This document shows positions 35,809 through 43,616 of a stretch of DNA of 64,000 bases, piece by piece; the first letter of the stretch is position 1, and each line of letters starts with the position of its first letter. Below the pieces are notes generated by a model, which saw nothing but the letters and a program-made list of their open reading frames with translations, ran no database searches and had not been told where the DNA came from. The position numbers and the translations under genes are program-made. The stretch is from Butyrivibrio sp. NC3005 (lineage in GTDB: Bacteria; Bacillota; Clostridia; Lachnospirales; Lachnospiraceae), in assembly GCF_000424545.1 (NCBI RefSeq), contig NZ_AUKC01000003.1:124001-188000 (forward strand), read 5' to 3'.

Positions 35809-37470
35809 CTATGCTTCTTTCCATTCAACAATATTACGCTTATCCCTATTATAAGAAAACTCAACACCAATCTTATGAATGATCTGACCTTTCTCTTCCG
35901 CATTAACAAGATATTTATTTACATACTCTTTCTTTTCAATCTGTTCAAGCGCTTCCTCAACAGTTTTCTCGAACTTAAACTCAAAAATGTAAAGATGCTT
36001 ACCAGCTTCCATTACTGCATCTATTCTGCCTATATTAGTTGCCTCTTCTACATCAATATCCATTCCACACAAAAAGAAGACCGTATACATAATAGACTGA
36101 TAGTATTTCTCTTCTGCAATCTGAATAGAATATGGAATATTAGCAAAGACATTTTCCATATATTTTCTAATATCGTTGCTATTTCCTTCTCTAGCAGCAC
36201 GCTTAATAAAATCGACTGTGGCTGAAAAGTCAGCAAGATCCTCATCTACAAATAGAGACACTATACTCTTTTGAAAAGAATCTCTAACTTCTTTATTAGG
36301 AAAATGCATTGGATAATACGAATCACTTAATCCATCCTCCGGAACATCACCAATTGTCATATATCCTGTCTGGTATAGCAGCTGCATAAATTTCTGTTTA
36401 CCAATTTGTTTTCTGGATATATTATCTCTGATACCTTCTACGGAAAATGCAAACTCAGTAATATCAAATACGCTAAATGTATCTCTTGAAATAATAGGAT
36501 TTCTGACATCATCAAGTGTAATATGTATTAACTGCATGGTCTTGGTTAATACTTTTGGTGTTCCAGTTTCAAACCAGTAATTTGAAAAAATACCTTCACT
36601 CCTAAAAAAAGAACCTATAGAAACAGGATTATAAACGCTTTCCTCCCTGGGAAAGAATCTAAAGCCATCGTACCATCTTTTCAAGGCCTCAAGAATACCT
36701 TTTCGATCTAGCAAAATTCGATTTTCATCATATATCCTTTTTTTTACCAATTCATCTATATATTCGCCAAAGTACATTTCAATTTCATCTGCAGTATATC
36801 CAAACATACAAGCGTACTTTTTATCCATACTGATGTCCGTCAGGCTATTAAGCTTACTAAAAATAGACAGTTTAGCAAACTTAATAACTCCGGTCATAAA
36901 TACAAAACGCTCATATTGCTCATATCCCTTGATCATTTGGTAGAATGTTTCCATGAAGGTACGAAAGACTTCAGCTTCATCCTCATTTTCCAAATGCTCC
37001 ATTATTGGCTTGTCATATTCATCAATAAGAACTACAACTCCCACAGAATTCTTGCGATACAAGCCCTCTATGAGTTCGCCAAAAAGAAGGGCTGGGTCTT
37101 CGTTTTGAACTCTAACCCCATAGCTTTCAGCAATATTGTTAAGTGTCTGAACAAGCCAGGAAGATAATAAATCTATTCTTGTCAGATTTGCTCTTCCAAA
37201 ATCCAAATGAATAATCGGGTACTCTTCCCAGTTATAATTGGTTTCTTTATATATATAGCAATCTTTGAATAATTCTTTTTGACCTCTAAATATAGCCTCT
37301 ATGGTAGATATAGTAAGACTCTTACCAAATCTTCTGGGGCGAGCGCAGAAAAACTGCCCCTTGGCAGCCGTGACTATATCGTACAGATATTTCGTCTTAT
37401 CAATATATATGCAATTATTTTCAATTAAATCTTTAAACGAATAAATTGAGGTTGATATTTCTTTGCTCAT
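35809..37470 (-). CDS. PF09820-type ATPase with PD-(D/E)XK domain, third variant
   Basis: 553 aa, complete: CARPRRFGKSLTIST P-loop, VVVLIDEYDKPIMEH Walker B, LKRWYDGFRFFP, and a nuclease end with IGRIDAVME, IFEFKF and ALEQIEKKEY (D...E-x-K). It differs from the others at the N-terminus (MSKEISTSIYSFKDLIE), which resembles the branch common in Bacteroidetes. SD AGGGG. It stands between an acyltransferase relic and a 448-bp repeat-rich intergenic stretch, so it is probably transcribed alone. Function not established; the intact nuclease and ATPase motifs suggest an active enzyme. Confidence 0.8.
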   Translation of the reverse strand: MSKEISTSIYSFKDLIENNCIYIDKTKYLYDIVTAAKGQFFCARPRRFGKSLTISTIEAIFRGQKELFKDCYIYKETNYNWEEYPIIHLDFGRANLTRIDLLSSWLVQTLNNIAESYGVRVQNEDPALLFGELIEGLYRKNSVGVVVLIDEYDKPIMEHLENEDEAEVFRTFMETFYQMIKGYEQYERFVFMTGVIKFAKLSIFSKLNSLTDISMDKKYACMFGYTADEIEMYFGEYIDELVKKRIYDENRILLDRKGILEALKRWYDGFRFFPREESVYNPVSIGSFFRSEGIFSNYWFETGTPKVLTKTMQLIHITLDDVRNPIISRDTFSVFDITEFAFSVEGIRDNISRKQIGKQKFMQLLYQTGYMTIGDVPEDGLSDSYYPMHFPNKEVRDSFQKSIVSLFVDEDLADFSATVDFIKRAAREGNSNDIRKYMENVFANIPYSIQIAEEKYYQSIMYTVFFLCGMDIDVEEATNIGRIDAVMEAGKHLYIFEFKFEKTVEEALEQIEKKEYVNKYLVNAEEKGQIIHKIGVEFSYNRDKRNIVEWKEA

Positions 37471-37611
37471 AGTTCATTTCCCCTAATATGCAAAACAAAA
37501 CACTTTACTACTAATCCTCAAGTTTCTTGCACGGGTTCTCCAGAATATCTGATCAACTAACGCCTATGCAATCAAACTAGCGTATTTAAGTGAATTAGTA
37601 TTATTATTTAT

Positions 37612-37835
37612 GCGTATGTGTTTAGTATACGCTTAGCACAAATTCCCCGCAACTATCACAAATGCATAGTTTTTTGTCACTTCGTTCCAAAAACTAAGCA
37701 AACAAGCCATTTTAAGACGACTTCGTCGTGGGCTTGTTTGCCACTTGAATCATATTCTCACGAAATCCGCAGAAAATGCGGATTTCTGAATCGAAGTCAC
37801 AAGAATATATAACTTCTTGTCACTTTGTTCCAAAA
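37612..37835. repeat. Composite palindromic repeat region
   Basis: Four structures in the 448-bp gap 37471-37918. (a) A hairpin GCGTAT/ATACGC (37612-37632). (b) CAAACAAGCC / GGCTTGTTTG (37699-37740) enclosing an inner CGAC-TTC-GTCG. (c) GAAATCCGCA / TGCGGATTTC (37762-37786), which matches the jetA-jetB hairpin with compensating changes. (d) A direct repeat TTGTCACTTYGTTCCAAAA at 37675 and 37817 bracketing b and c. A similar TGTCACTTTGTTCTAAA occurs at the end of jetB (2729). No gene was found in the gap. This looks like an interspersed intergenic repeat family. Confidence 0.75.
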
Positions 37836-37918
37836 GTCATGCAAATGGAGCGTAGGTGGAATTTACCTCTTCACTGAAATTATAATTCAAATTATTGCGC
37901 CTGGCACCTAGATTCTTG

Positions 37919-39383
37919 CTACTCCACCCCTTCCAACATTTCTTCAACAGAATCATATACAAAAATGTAATAGTACCCATTTTCAAAAACCATTTTTCCG
38001 TTTTTGAGTAATGGACACGTATCAAAACCACGATCATCAACTTTATTATAAAAAATAAATGTTTTGCCAATAGGTAAGCTCTCTGCATGTTCTAAAAGCT
38101 GAAGCCATTCAAGTATTTCTAAATTATTCTTTCCATCCAAGCTCCATCCTATATCCCACATTTCTATCTGGCCATTAGATAGCTCTGTTAAAACATTGCA
38201 CTGCCAAAAGGAGCCAAAACCCTGATAATACTCATTTTCAAGCAGGTATTCAACCGCCTGTTTTTGTGAATAGGAGGAGTGCCAAGCATACTTGGGTTGT
38301 GTTTGTTCTCCCTCTACAGATGCCTTTGAGCAAATGCAGACAGCCGCTGCAATAACAGCTACAATTATCTTTTTTATTGCAACATAATTCCATTCTTCGC
38401 TTTCGATCTCTATTACCACCATCGAAATAGCAAATGGTATTAGAGTCAAAAAAACTGTGGACAGTAGTAATCCAGAAAATAAAACATCAATAAATGAACC
38501 CAAAGCGCAGAATGGTAATATGCCACCAACGTCTGTTTATCAGAATCGAGTTTTTTAAATACAAAAGAAGACGAATAGAGCAGAAGAAAACAATAATTCC
38601 AAAAAGGATGCCCACAACAGAAGCAATTCCAATAAAATTAAAAATGTTAGCTCCTGGTTGATAACCAAAATAACAAAAATAATCTCTCAATAAGTCTTCT
38701 ATAGATCTTGGAAATTCAGAATAGCAAGAAATAAAATCAAATGTACAAAAATGATAATTCTTAGTTAATACCATTTCATTAAATATCATCCCAGCTCCGC
38801 CCAAAATCAGCATCAACATTGAGAGATACAGCTTTTTTAAGGATTTTTTCTCTTTATCAAAAAAGACCAATATCAAGCACGTAAGAACTAGTGGGACAAA
38901 TACTGAATAAATCAAGCGAATTCCGTTCAATCCACACAAAAAAGATACTAAAAGACACAACATTATTTGGAGCTTAAAAGTTCCTTTTGTTTCTATTTTC
39001 TTATAACAGGATATAAACAATGAAATCAGTATCATTGCCAATATAATATGAGATAAGTAATATAGCCCCCAAATAGCATAGAAATAGTACTCTCTTCCAA
39101 ATGGCCAAGCCATAATACCAGCTCCAAATGCAGCGTATTCTCTTCTACATCCTGCCATTATAAGAAAAATGTAACTGATCAGAACAGTTACCATTATCAT
39201 CAGTAATCCACCAATAATCCTAGCTCTATGCCAATTGTCAGGATAAAACAATAATCCTATTCTAAGAAACCATTGCTGGCAAAATACTCTCAATTCTGTA
39301 GAATAATACCATGTTTTAGAAATAATGCTTCCATTCTCGTTTAAATCTTTAGCCAGCATCATTTCGGAAGCCATATCTGAATC
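37919..39383 (-). pseudogene. Broken paralogue of the 20.3 kb GT-C-like membrane protein
   Basis: Clear homology to the 529-aa protein at 20.3-21.9 kb over almost its whole length (MASEMMLAKDLNENG, FCQQWFLRIG, GREYYFYAIWGLYYLSHII, GFGSFWQCNVLTEL). Three lesions. The first about 43 codons are missing, cut by IS-derived sequence at 39384. One base is lost in an A-run (38551-38556, minus-strand view), ending the first frame at 38487. A second base is lost in the A-run at 38448-38454, which restores another frame. The acidic loop residues D-S-D are just retained. Sequencing error in the homopolymers could explain the two frameshifts but not the truncation. Confidence 0.8.
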
Positions 39384-39414
39384 ATCCGGACAAATGACAT
39401 CTCATAATGATCTT

Positions 39415-39442
39415 CTTAGAATGTAATTAATTACATTCTAAG
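39415..39442. repeat. Perfect 28-bp palindrome before the IS21-like fragment
   Basis: Two 14-base arms, CTTAGAATGTAATT and its complement, without a loop. Directly followed by GGAGGG and the istA-like frame. Probably an operator or leader structure of the former IS. 39384-39414 appears to be IS end sequence. Confidence 0.7.
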
Positions 39443-39453
39443 GAGGGTATGAA

Positions 39454-39624
39454 ATGAGGTGTCTTGAACCAATGAAAATCACTGAAATCCTTCGTCTGCG
39501 GGAAATGGAGCTTAACCTTCGCGACATAGCAGCGGCAGTTGAATGTTCCAAAACAACCGTTGGCGAAATCTTAAACAGGTGTAAGGAGTGTGGGCTCACA
39601 TATGATGAAGCACTGCCAGATTAA
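39454..39624 (+). mobile_element. IS21-family IstA N-terminal HTH fragment
   Basis: 56 codons with an SD (GGAGGG). The sequence contains MKITEILRLREM, RDIAAAVECSKTTVGEIL and CKECGLTYDEA, the helix-turn-helix start of IstA-type transposases of Clostridia. The integrase core and istB are absent: the frame ends at TAA and another transposase relic follows. The fragment could still bind DNA as a small HTH protein, but that is speculation. Confidence 0.7.
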
Positions 39625-39830
39625 ATAATCTGAGCTCCTATTATTACGTAGATCACCTCCTTACAGAGCTACCAAAGCTCCGTGACGAGAATGGAAATAT
39701 AGATACGGCATGTCTGGATCATTTATACCATAGTCCAAGACATTACCTGATAACTGCCGTAAACCACGCCGCAAATAAACTGCGGCGTTTATTTTACAGG
39801 TGGGCGGATTATTTGACGCTTACGCTTTAA
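39621..39830 (+). mobile_element. Probable IS66-type transposase C-terminal relic
   Basis: A frame overlapping the end of the IstA fragment reads SYYYVDHLLTELPKL, DENGNIDTACLDHL and LRRLFYRWADY, similar to the C-terminal domain of IS66 TnpC as far as I recall. A stem ACGCCGCA/TGCGGCGT (39766-39788) lies inside it and is followed by TTTATTTT, so it could also act as a terminator on the plus strand. Confidence 0.4.
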
Positions 39831-39853
39831 CTAAATTTTAAAATCCCGTATCC

Positions 39854-39966
39854 TATTTTAGTCAAGAAGGATCCCAGAAATACAAGCTTTCTAGAATCCT
39901 TCTTGACTTCATAACCGTTTTTCTTTGACTAATTCCTTGACTAAAAACTGACTTTCTTGACTAAAT
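39854..39966. repeat. AGTCAAG-iterated stretch with a 13-bp inverted repeat
   Basis: On the minus strand AGTCAAG(A/G)A-like units occur four times between 39902 and 39966. The last forms a 13-bp inverted repeat AGTCAAGAAGGAT / ATCCTTCTTGACT (39860-39908), whose inner part can also pair. It follows the stop of the KwaA-like gene. May be a terminator or an IS end; the repeat count is unusual for either. Confidence 0.6.
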
Positions 39967-39969
39967 CTA

Positions 39970-40215
39970 CTAGATCTTGCTTTCTTTCGCATCTTGTATT
40001 GTCAGCGTGTACTTCTCATCATCTGATACAAAAAATTTTCCAAAGAGTATAATCGCTGAAATCAGTAGTCCCAAAAGGATTCCTGTGATACCGATTATCT
40101 CCATCCATTTGTCGTCGCCACCATCCACCAGACTCTTGATATCAACGAATATAACGGTAATCCACAACGGCAAAAACGACAGGAAGTACATGCTAAAAGA
40201 AATAAAAACCGACAT
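39970..40215 (-). CDS. Small KwaA-like membrane protein, apparently C-terminally truncated
   Basis: 81 aa with two membrane helices (MYFLSFLPLWITVIFVDI and IIGITGILLGLLISAIILFG) and a charged tail. Strong SD (AAGGAG), 21 bp after the KwaB-like stop. The N-terminal block YFLSFLPLW is what I recall for KwaA, the four-helix membrane sensor of Kiwa defence, which is normally about twice as long. Here the frame ends where the AGTCAAG repeats and IS relics begin, so the second pair of helices is probably lost. KwaA normally precedes kwaB; here it follows. Alternatively it is an unrelated small membrane partner. Confidence 0.45.
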   Translation of the reverse strand: MSVFISFSMYFLSFLPLWITVIFVDIKSLVDGGDDKWMEIIGITGILLGLLISAIILFGKFFVSDDEKYTLTIQDAKESKI

Positions 40216-40236
40216 TTCCTATCTCCTTCTGCTTAC

Positions 40237-41163
40237 CTAGTCTTTCGATTCGTCAACCTCCACCGGAACTTCTTCCAGGACATCCCACATAGCTTTACCG
40301 CAAAGAACCTTTACAAGATTTTCGGCATCAACCTTCTGTGATGTGTCAAACCGCTTATCTTCCGTCAACGGAATCTTGAAGTATTTTGCAGCTTTCTCTC
40401 GATTTTTCTTTTTTGTTAAAAGCTGTAGCTTTGATTTACTGAAAGCTGCAAAACGTCTTGGATTTTGTCCTGAAGAAGCAGTGCTACGAAACATATCTGG
40501 ATCAGAAATAATTTTCATCTCTTCTATCTCATCAATAGCTTCACTGCACTTAAGTTTATAGGCGCGTTCCATATTGAACAGTGTTTCTCCAGACATGTCC
40601 AAGAAATAAACTGTCCGGTCATATATGATGACATTCATGGAAGTACGAAGGTTTAAAACCTTATCAGGAATTTCCCAAAACTTGCCTTTATCATGCCAAA
40701 ACCGATTCTTTAACGTTGTTATCGGTGTATTCATCGATATCAATTTAATCTGATGTTCTTCACCGTTGCACCTCATGTTCCCGCAAAGGACATATGCCTG
40801 AGCTTTCAAACTGAGCGGATCTGCTTCCGTGTCGGAATCTGCTATTCCTTGGAGGAGTGCATCCAAATCAATTTCTATATCGGGATTATCTTCACTGATC
40901 CTATAAATTGTTGTGGAATTGCAAGTACCGTCGTACTCACGAACATCCACATACTTATTCAAATTATTCTTCTCTTCGCCAGTATAGCCGGATGAAATGT
41001 CTTGAATTAGAACACTCAGTCTTTCAGAAGGTTCTAATTCAATTCTTCTACAATTATATGTCGTACCATGACGTTTTGAATGAGCAAAGCTGAGTAAATG
41101 TGCATGCCATTCCTTACAATCAGGCAATGCGCTAAAAATCTCCTTTACCAAATCTAATGACAT
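40237..41163 (-). CDS. KwaB-like (DUF4868) protein
   Basis: 308 aa, soluble and acidic. Complete, with a strong SD (AAAGGAG). The middle shows the DUF4868 pattern: a strand YVLCG, then VLNLRTSMNVIIYDRTVYFL and ETLFNMERAYKL. The C-terminal NPRRFAAFSKSKLQLL and YFKIPLTEDK segment is also usual for these proteins. KwaB is the DNA-binding effector of Kiwa, an anti-phage system with membrane protein KwaA. It forms a two-gene operon with the small membrane protein after it and is surrounded by transposase relics, typical of a defence island. The assignment is from memory of the family and needs a profile search. Confidence 0.6.
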   Translation of the reverse strand: MSLDLVKEIFSALPDCKEWHAHLLSFAHSKRHGTTYNCRRIELEPSERLSVLIQDISSGYTGEEKNNLNKYVDVREYDGTCNSTTIYRISEDNPDIEIDLDALLQGIADSDTEADPLSLKAQAYVLCGNMRCNGEEHQIKLISMNTPITTLKNRFWHDKGKFWEIPDKVLNLRTSMNVIIYDRTVYFLDMSGETLFNMERAYKLKCSEAIDEIEEMKIISDPDMFRSTASSGQNPRRFAAFSKSKLQLLTKKKNREKAAKYFKIPLTEDKRFDTSQKVDAENLVKVLCGKAMWDVLEEVPVEVDESKD

Positions 41164-41460
41164 AAACTCATCTCTCCTTTACGTAGTAGTGTCTATTCTA
41201 TGTTGGCCAAGCTTACCCCAGCTTCTCCTTAAGATCCGCCTCAAACTGCTGTATTTCAACCAAGCATTCGTCCAAGCCAGCAAAGATCTCTTCTTTTGAC
41301 AGTTTCTCTCCAAATGTGATCGTCTAGGTCCTAAACAGTTAAGAAAATACCCTTCAATTCCGAAAGGCTATTAATCACAGCCATACTACAACAATCCATA
41401 TCCTCTGGAATAAAGATACGACACTCTGGCACCAATCGCCTTGTTATTAAGTTTGCCGAT
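41164..41460. other. Gap upstream of the KwaB-like gene with a short unrecognised coding relic
   Basis: A minus-strand frame ending at TAA 41213-41215 encodes about 36 residues (GEKLSKEEIFAGLDECLVEI and a charged end) without any start codon; a TAG lies just before. It looks like the 3' end of a lost gene. Nothing else was recognised between here and the GT relic. Confidence 0.4.
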
Positions 41461-41754
41461 CTATTGCATATAAATGCCAGCACTATAAATATTCTCATCA
41501 TCTACACGCCATACTAGCAGATAATTGTTTTCATCTAAGAACCTAATAATAAAATCATCAGTATATCCAGGGTCAATTACTATTATCTTGGGCATTTCCT
41601 CATAAAGCGCCTCAAAGTACTCATCCATTATAATAGGCATAACCTGACCAATCGGGAACTGATAAGAATATCTTGTTGCATGTTCTCTCTTACTTAATAC
41701 ATATATTATATCCCAGTTTCCATATACTGTTGTAGACCTTTCTCGTTAGCATAA
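41461..41754 (-). pseudogene. C-terminal fragment of a GT-C-type membrane protein
   Basis: An open stretch without start codon reads VYGNWDIIYVLS, KREHATRYSYQFPIGQVM and DEYFEALYEEMPKIIVID to a TAG at 41461. This resembles the external C-terminal domain of the GT39/GT-C-like proteins of such loci. The membrane part is gone, with an IS3 relic in its place. Only family-level recognition. Confidence 0.5.
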
Positions 41755-41807
41755 TATGTTGTGGTCAAGCTTTTTTGTAACGGCGTAGCCTAATAGCCGC
41801 CACAAGG

Positions 41808-42095
41808 CTATAGAACCTCGTAGCGCGCCTCAAAAGGCGTTTTATAATTGTTATAAGAATGCGGGCGAGAATGGTTGTATTCAACGTACGCATAGTCTTC
41901 TACGGCGTTGTAGAGTTCTTCTTCCGCATGATAGTAGTGATGGTTGATTAGGTCATTTTTTAATGTATTGAAATACCGCTCCATCGGTGCGTTATCATAA
42001 GGATAGCCCGCTTTGCTCATGCTTTGAGATATTCCAAGGTGCTCACAAAACTCGGTAAAATCTTTCGATGTAAACTGACTACCTTGATCCGAATT
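41808..42095 (-). mobile_element. IS3-family OrfB C-terminal fragment (minus strand)
   Basis: Begins at codons for NSDQGSQFTSKDF and runs through SMSKAGYPYDNAPMERYF and NHSRPHSYNNYKTPFEAR to the stop. It contains the second Asp and the catalytic Glu (ERYFNTLK) of the DDE core, with the N-terminal half missing. It abuts a plus-strand fragment of a different IS3 transposase at the same conserved motif. The left end GTGGTCAAGCTTTTTT (41761-41776) may be the IS terminus. Confidence 0.8.
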
Positions 42096-42111
42096 ATCCC
42101 GAATTCGGCAT

Positions 42112-42420
42112 AATTCGGACCAAGGCTGTCATTATACAAGTATTAGTTTTACCAAGCTGGTTAAAGACAAGGGGCTTAGGCAATCGATGTCTAGGAAGGC
42201 CAATTGTTGGGATAATGCTCCACAGGAAAGTTTCTTTGGGCACATGAAAGATGAGATAGATCTGTCGGAATGTCAAAAATATAGAGAAGTGAAAGCAATC
42301 ATAGATGATTGGATGGACTACTATAACAACGAAAGATATCAGTGGCAGTTAGCAAAGTTATCTCCAAATGAATATTACAATTACATTACCACAGGAGTGT
42401 ATCCTCTTGGGAATGTTTGA
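42112..42420 (+). mobile_element. IS3-family OrfB C-terminal fragment (plus strand)
   Basis: Starts at codons for NSDQGCHYTS and continues KGLRQSMSRKANCWDNAP, ESFFGHMKDE (catalytic Glu) and a tail ending at GVYPLGNV. Typical of IS150/IS3-type OrfB of Clostridia. The N-terminal half is missing. Not the same IS as the minus-strand fragment: the residues differ throughout. The IS end lies near TACTTGACATGGGGTACA (about 42469). Confidence 0.8.
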
Positions 42421-42500
42421 TATATATAATATGTGCTGTAAATATATATATACCTATAGCTTAATTTGTACTTGACATGGGGTACACTTTAGTTAGCCTT

Positions 42501-42536
42501 CTCTAAAAAACTACTAGTTTTTTCGTCTTTTTAGAG
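42501..42536. repeat. Two mutually exclusive hairpins after the IS3 relic
   Basis: Outer arms CTCTAAAAA / TTTTTAGAG (42501-42509 / 42528-42536). The alternative inner pairing AAAAAACTA / TAGTTTTTT (42505-42523) uses some of the same bases. Could be an IS-terminal structure or terminator. The rest of 42421-42584 shows no gene. Confidence 0.55.
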
Positions 42537-42584
42537 TTTCTCATATTAATGCTAACTATCCTAGGCGCAGACTTTTAGGTTTAC

Positions 42585-42725
42585 CATAGTTATACAGTAC
42601 CTTAGGAATATGGTGCAACTCACCATTCAAGTATGCCTTTATTCAGTATTCATAGTCTTCTGCCAAAAACAAATCCGAATCATAATCCTCTATTATTTCT
42701 GCAAGCTGCTTTCTATAAAAATCTT
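42585..42725 (-). pseudogene. Decayed fragment of a GT2 gene, fused to the next gene's end
   Basis: In one minus-strand frame it reads DSDLFLAEDYEY, stop (TGA for the usual Trp), IKAYLNGELHHIPK, homologous to residues about 160-195 of the GT2 at 42.7-43.6 kb (43024-43160). Its first bases, in another frame, provide the last eight codons of that GT2 gene. So a duplicated or foreign GT2 segment was joined here. Confidence 0.7.
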
Positions 42726-43616
42726 ATGATACCCTTTTTCTACTATTGATTTAGGCGCAGTTATAATTCTATAAAAAGAACTCTTAAAACGCCTCATTAA
42801 ATCTTTGCTCTTAAATCCTTTGTCCTTTAAATAATAGCCTCTTCTCACACTATTATACATTTTTTTATCATCTATAAGACTTAATTGCTCCCAATAAAAG
42901 GTATTTCTATCATTCTGATTATTGCAGTAAGCAATCAATTCCTCTTCATGTGCAGCCTTTGCCCTGTAGGTTTGTAATCTTATTTCATTTCTCCTTGTAG
43001 CAGTCAGGCTCTTGTCATGCCAACCATAGTCATACAAATTTTTTTTAAGGTGGACCATATTTCCGTCCAAATAGGCGCGAATCCAGTATTCATAATCTTC
43101 TGCTAAGAACATATCTGGATCATATACCCCTATCCTATCAGCCAATTCCTTCTTGTACAGAAAACATGCCCCAACTGGATTTATATATACCATTTCATCT
43201 GGCTCAGGCTTCTTCATCTCTTCTCTTAGACTTCCATCCATGTTTACTATAGAAAAATCAGTATATACAAAATCAACCTGAGGGTTATCATCAAGATATT
43301 TAACCATAGTTTCTATGGCATCTGGATGATATTTATTATCGTCAGATGTCCATGTTAAATATTCACCAGTAGCCATTGCAAAACCATTATTTAACGACCG
43401 TGGCAATTTCTGGTTAGTCCCATTATTTACAACTCTAATACGATTATCTCTTCTAGCCCAGTTTTCCATTATTGACTTTGTATTATCGGTGGAGCAGTCA
43501 TTGACAATAATAAGCTCAATATTATTATAAGTCTGATTTACAACACTTTTAATTGCGTCATCAATGCTACCTTCCCCATTATATACAGGAAGCACTATAC
43601 TAACTTTCTTCATCAA
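42693..43616 (-). CDS. GT2 glycosyltransferase (C-terminus replaced by fusion)
   Basis: 307 aa. GT-A motifs: KVSIVLPVYNGEGSIDDAI, NDCSTDNT (39-46), and S91-D-D93 in TWTSDDN as metal site, LAEDYEYWIRAY as acceptor motif. The last eight residues (FIESSLQK) come from a decayed GT2 fragment in a different frame, so the original tail is lost; the catalytic domain is whole. The start overlaps the stop of the next GT2 upstream as ATGA. It is the last gene of the large right-hand operon before the IS graveyard. Confidence 0.85.
   Translation of the reverse strand: MMKKVSIVLPVYNGEGSIDDAIKSVVNQTYNNIELIIVNDCSTDNTKSIMENWARRDNRIRVVNNGTNQKLPRSLNNGFAMATGEYLTWTSDDNKYHPDAIETMVKYLDDNPQVDFVYTDFSIVNMDGSLREEMKKPEPDEMVYINPVGACFLYKKELADRIGVYDPDMFLAEDYEYWIRAYLDGNMVHLKKNLYDYGWHDKSLTATRRNEIRLQTYRAKAAHEEELIAYCNNQNDRNTFYWEQLSLIDDKKMYNSVRRGYYLKDKGFKSKDLMRRFKSSFYRIITAPKSIVEKGYHKIFIESSLQK

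Noticed and set aside
35679-35909. 76-codon minus-strand frame overlapping the ATPase end
   Set aside because: Its 5' part is an out-of-frame reading of the ATPase gene; only its 3' part (from 35735) is kept, as the start of the acyltransferase relic.
39766-39795. Stem ACGCCGCA/TGCGGCGT with T-rich tail as a definite terminator
   Set aside because: It lies inside a transposase-like reading frame, so it was only mentioned with that relic.
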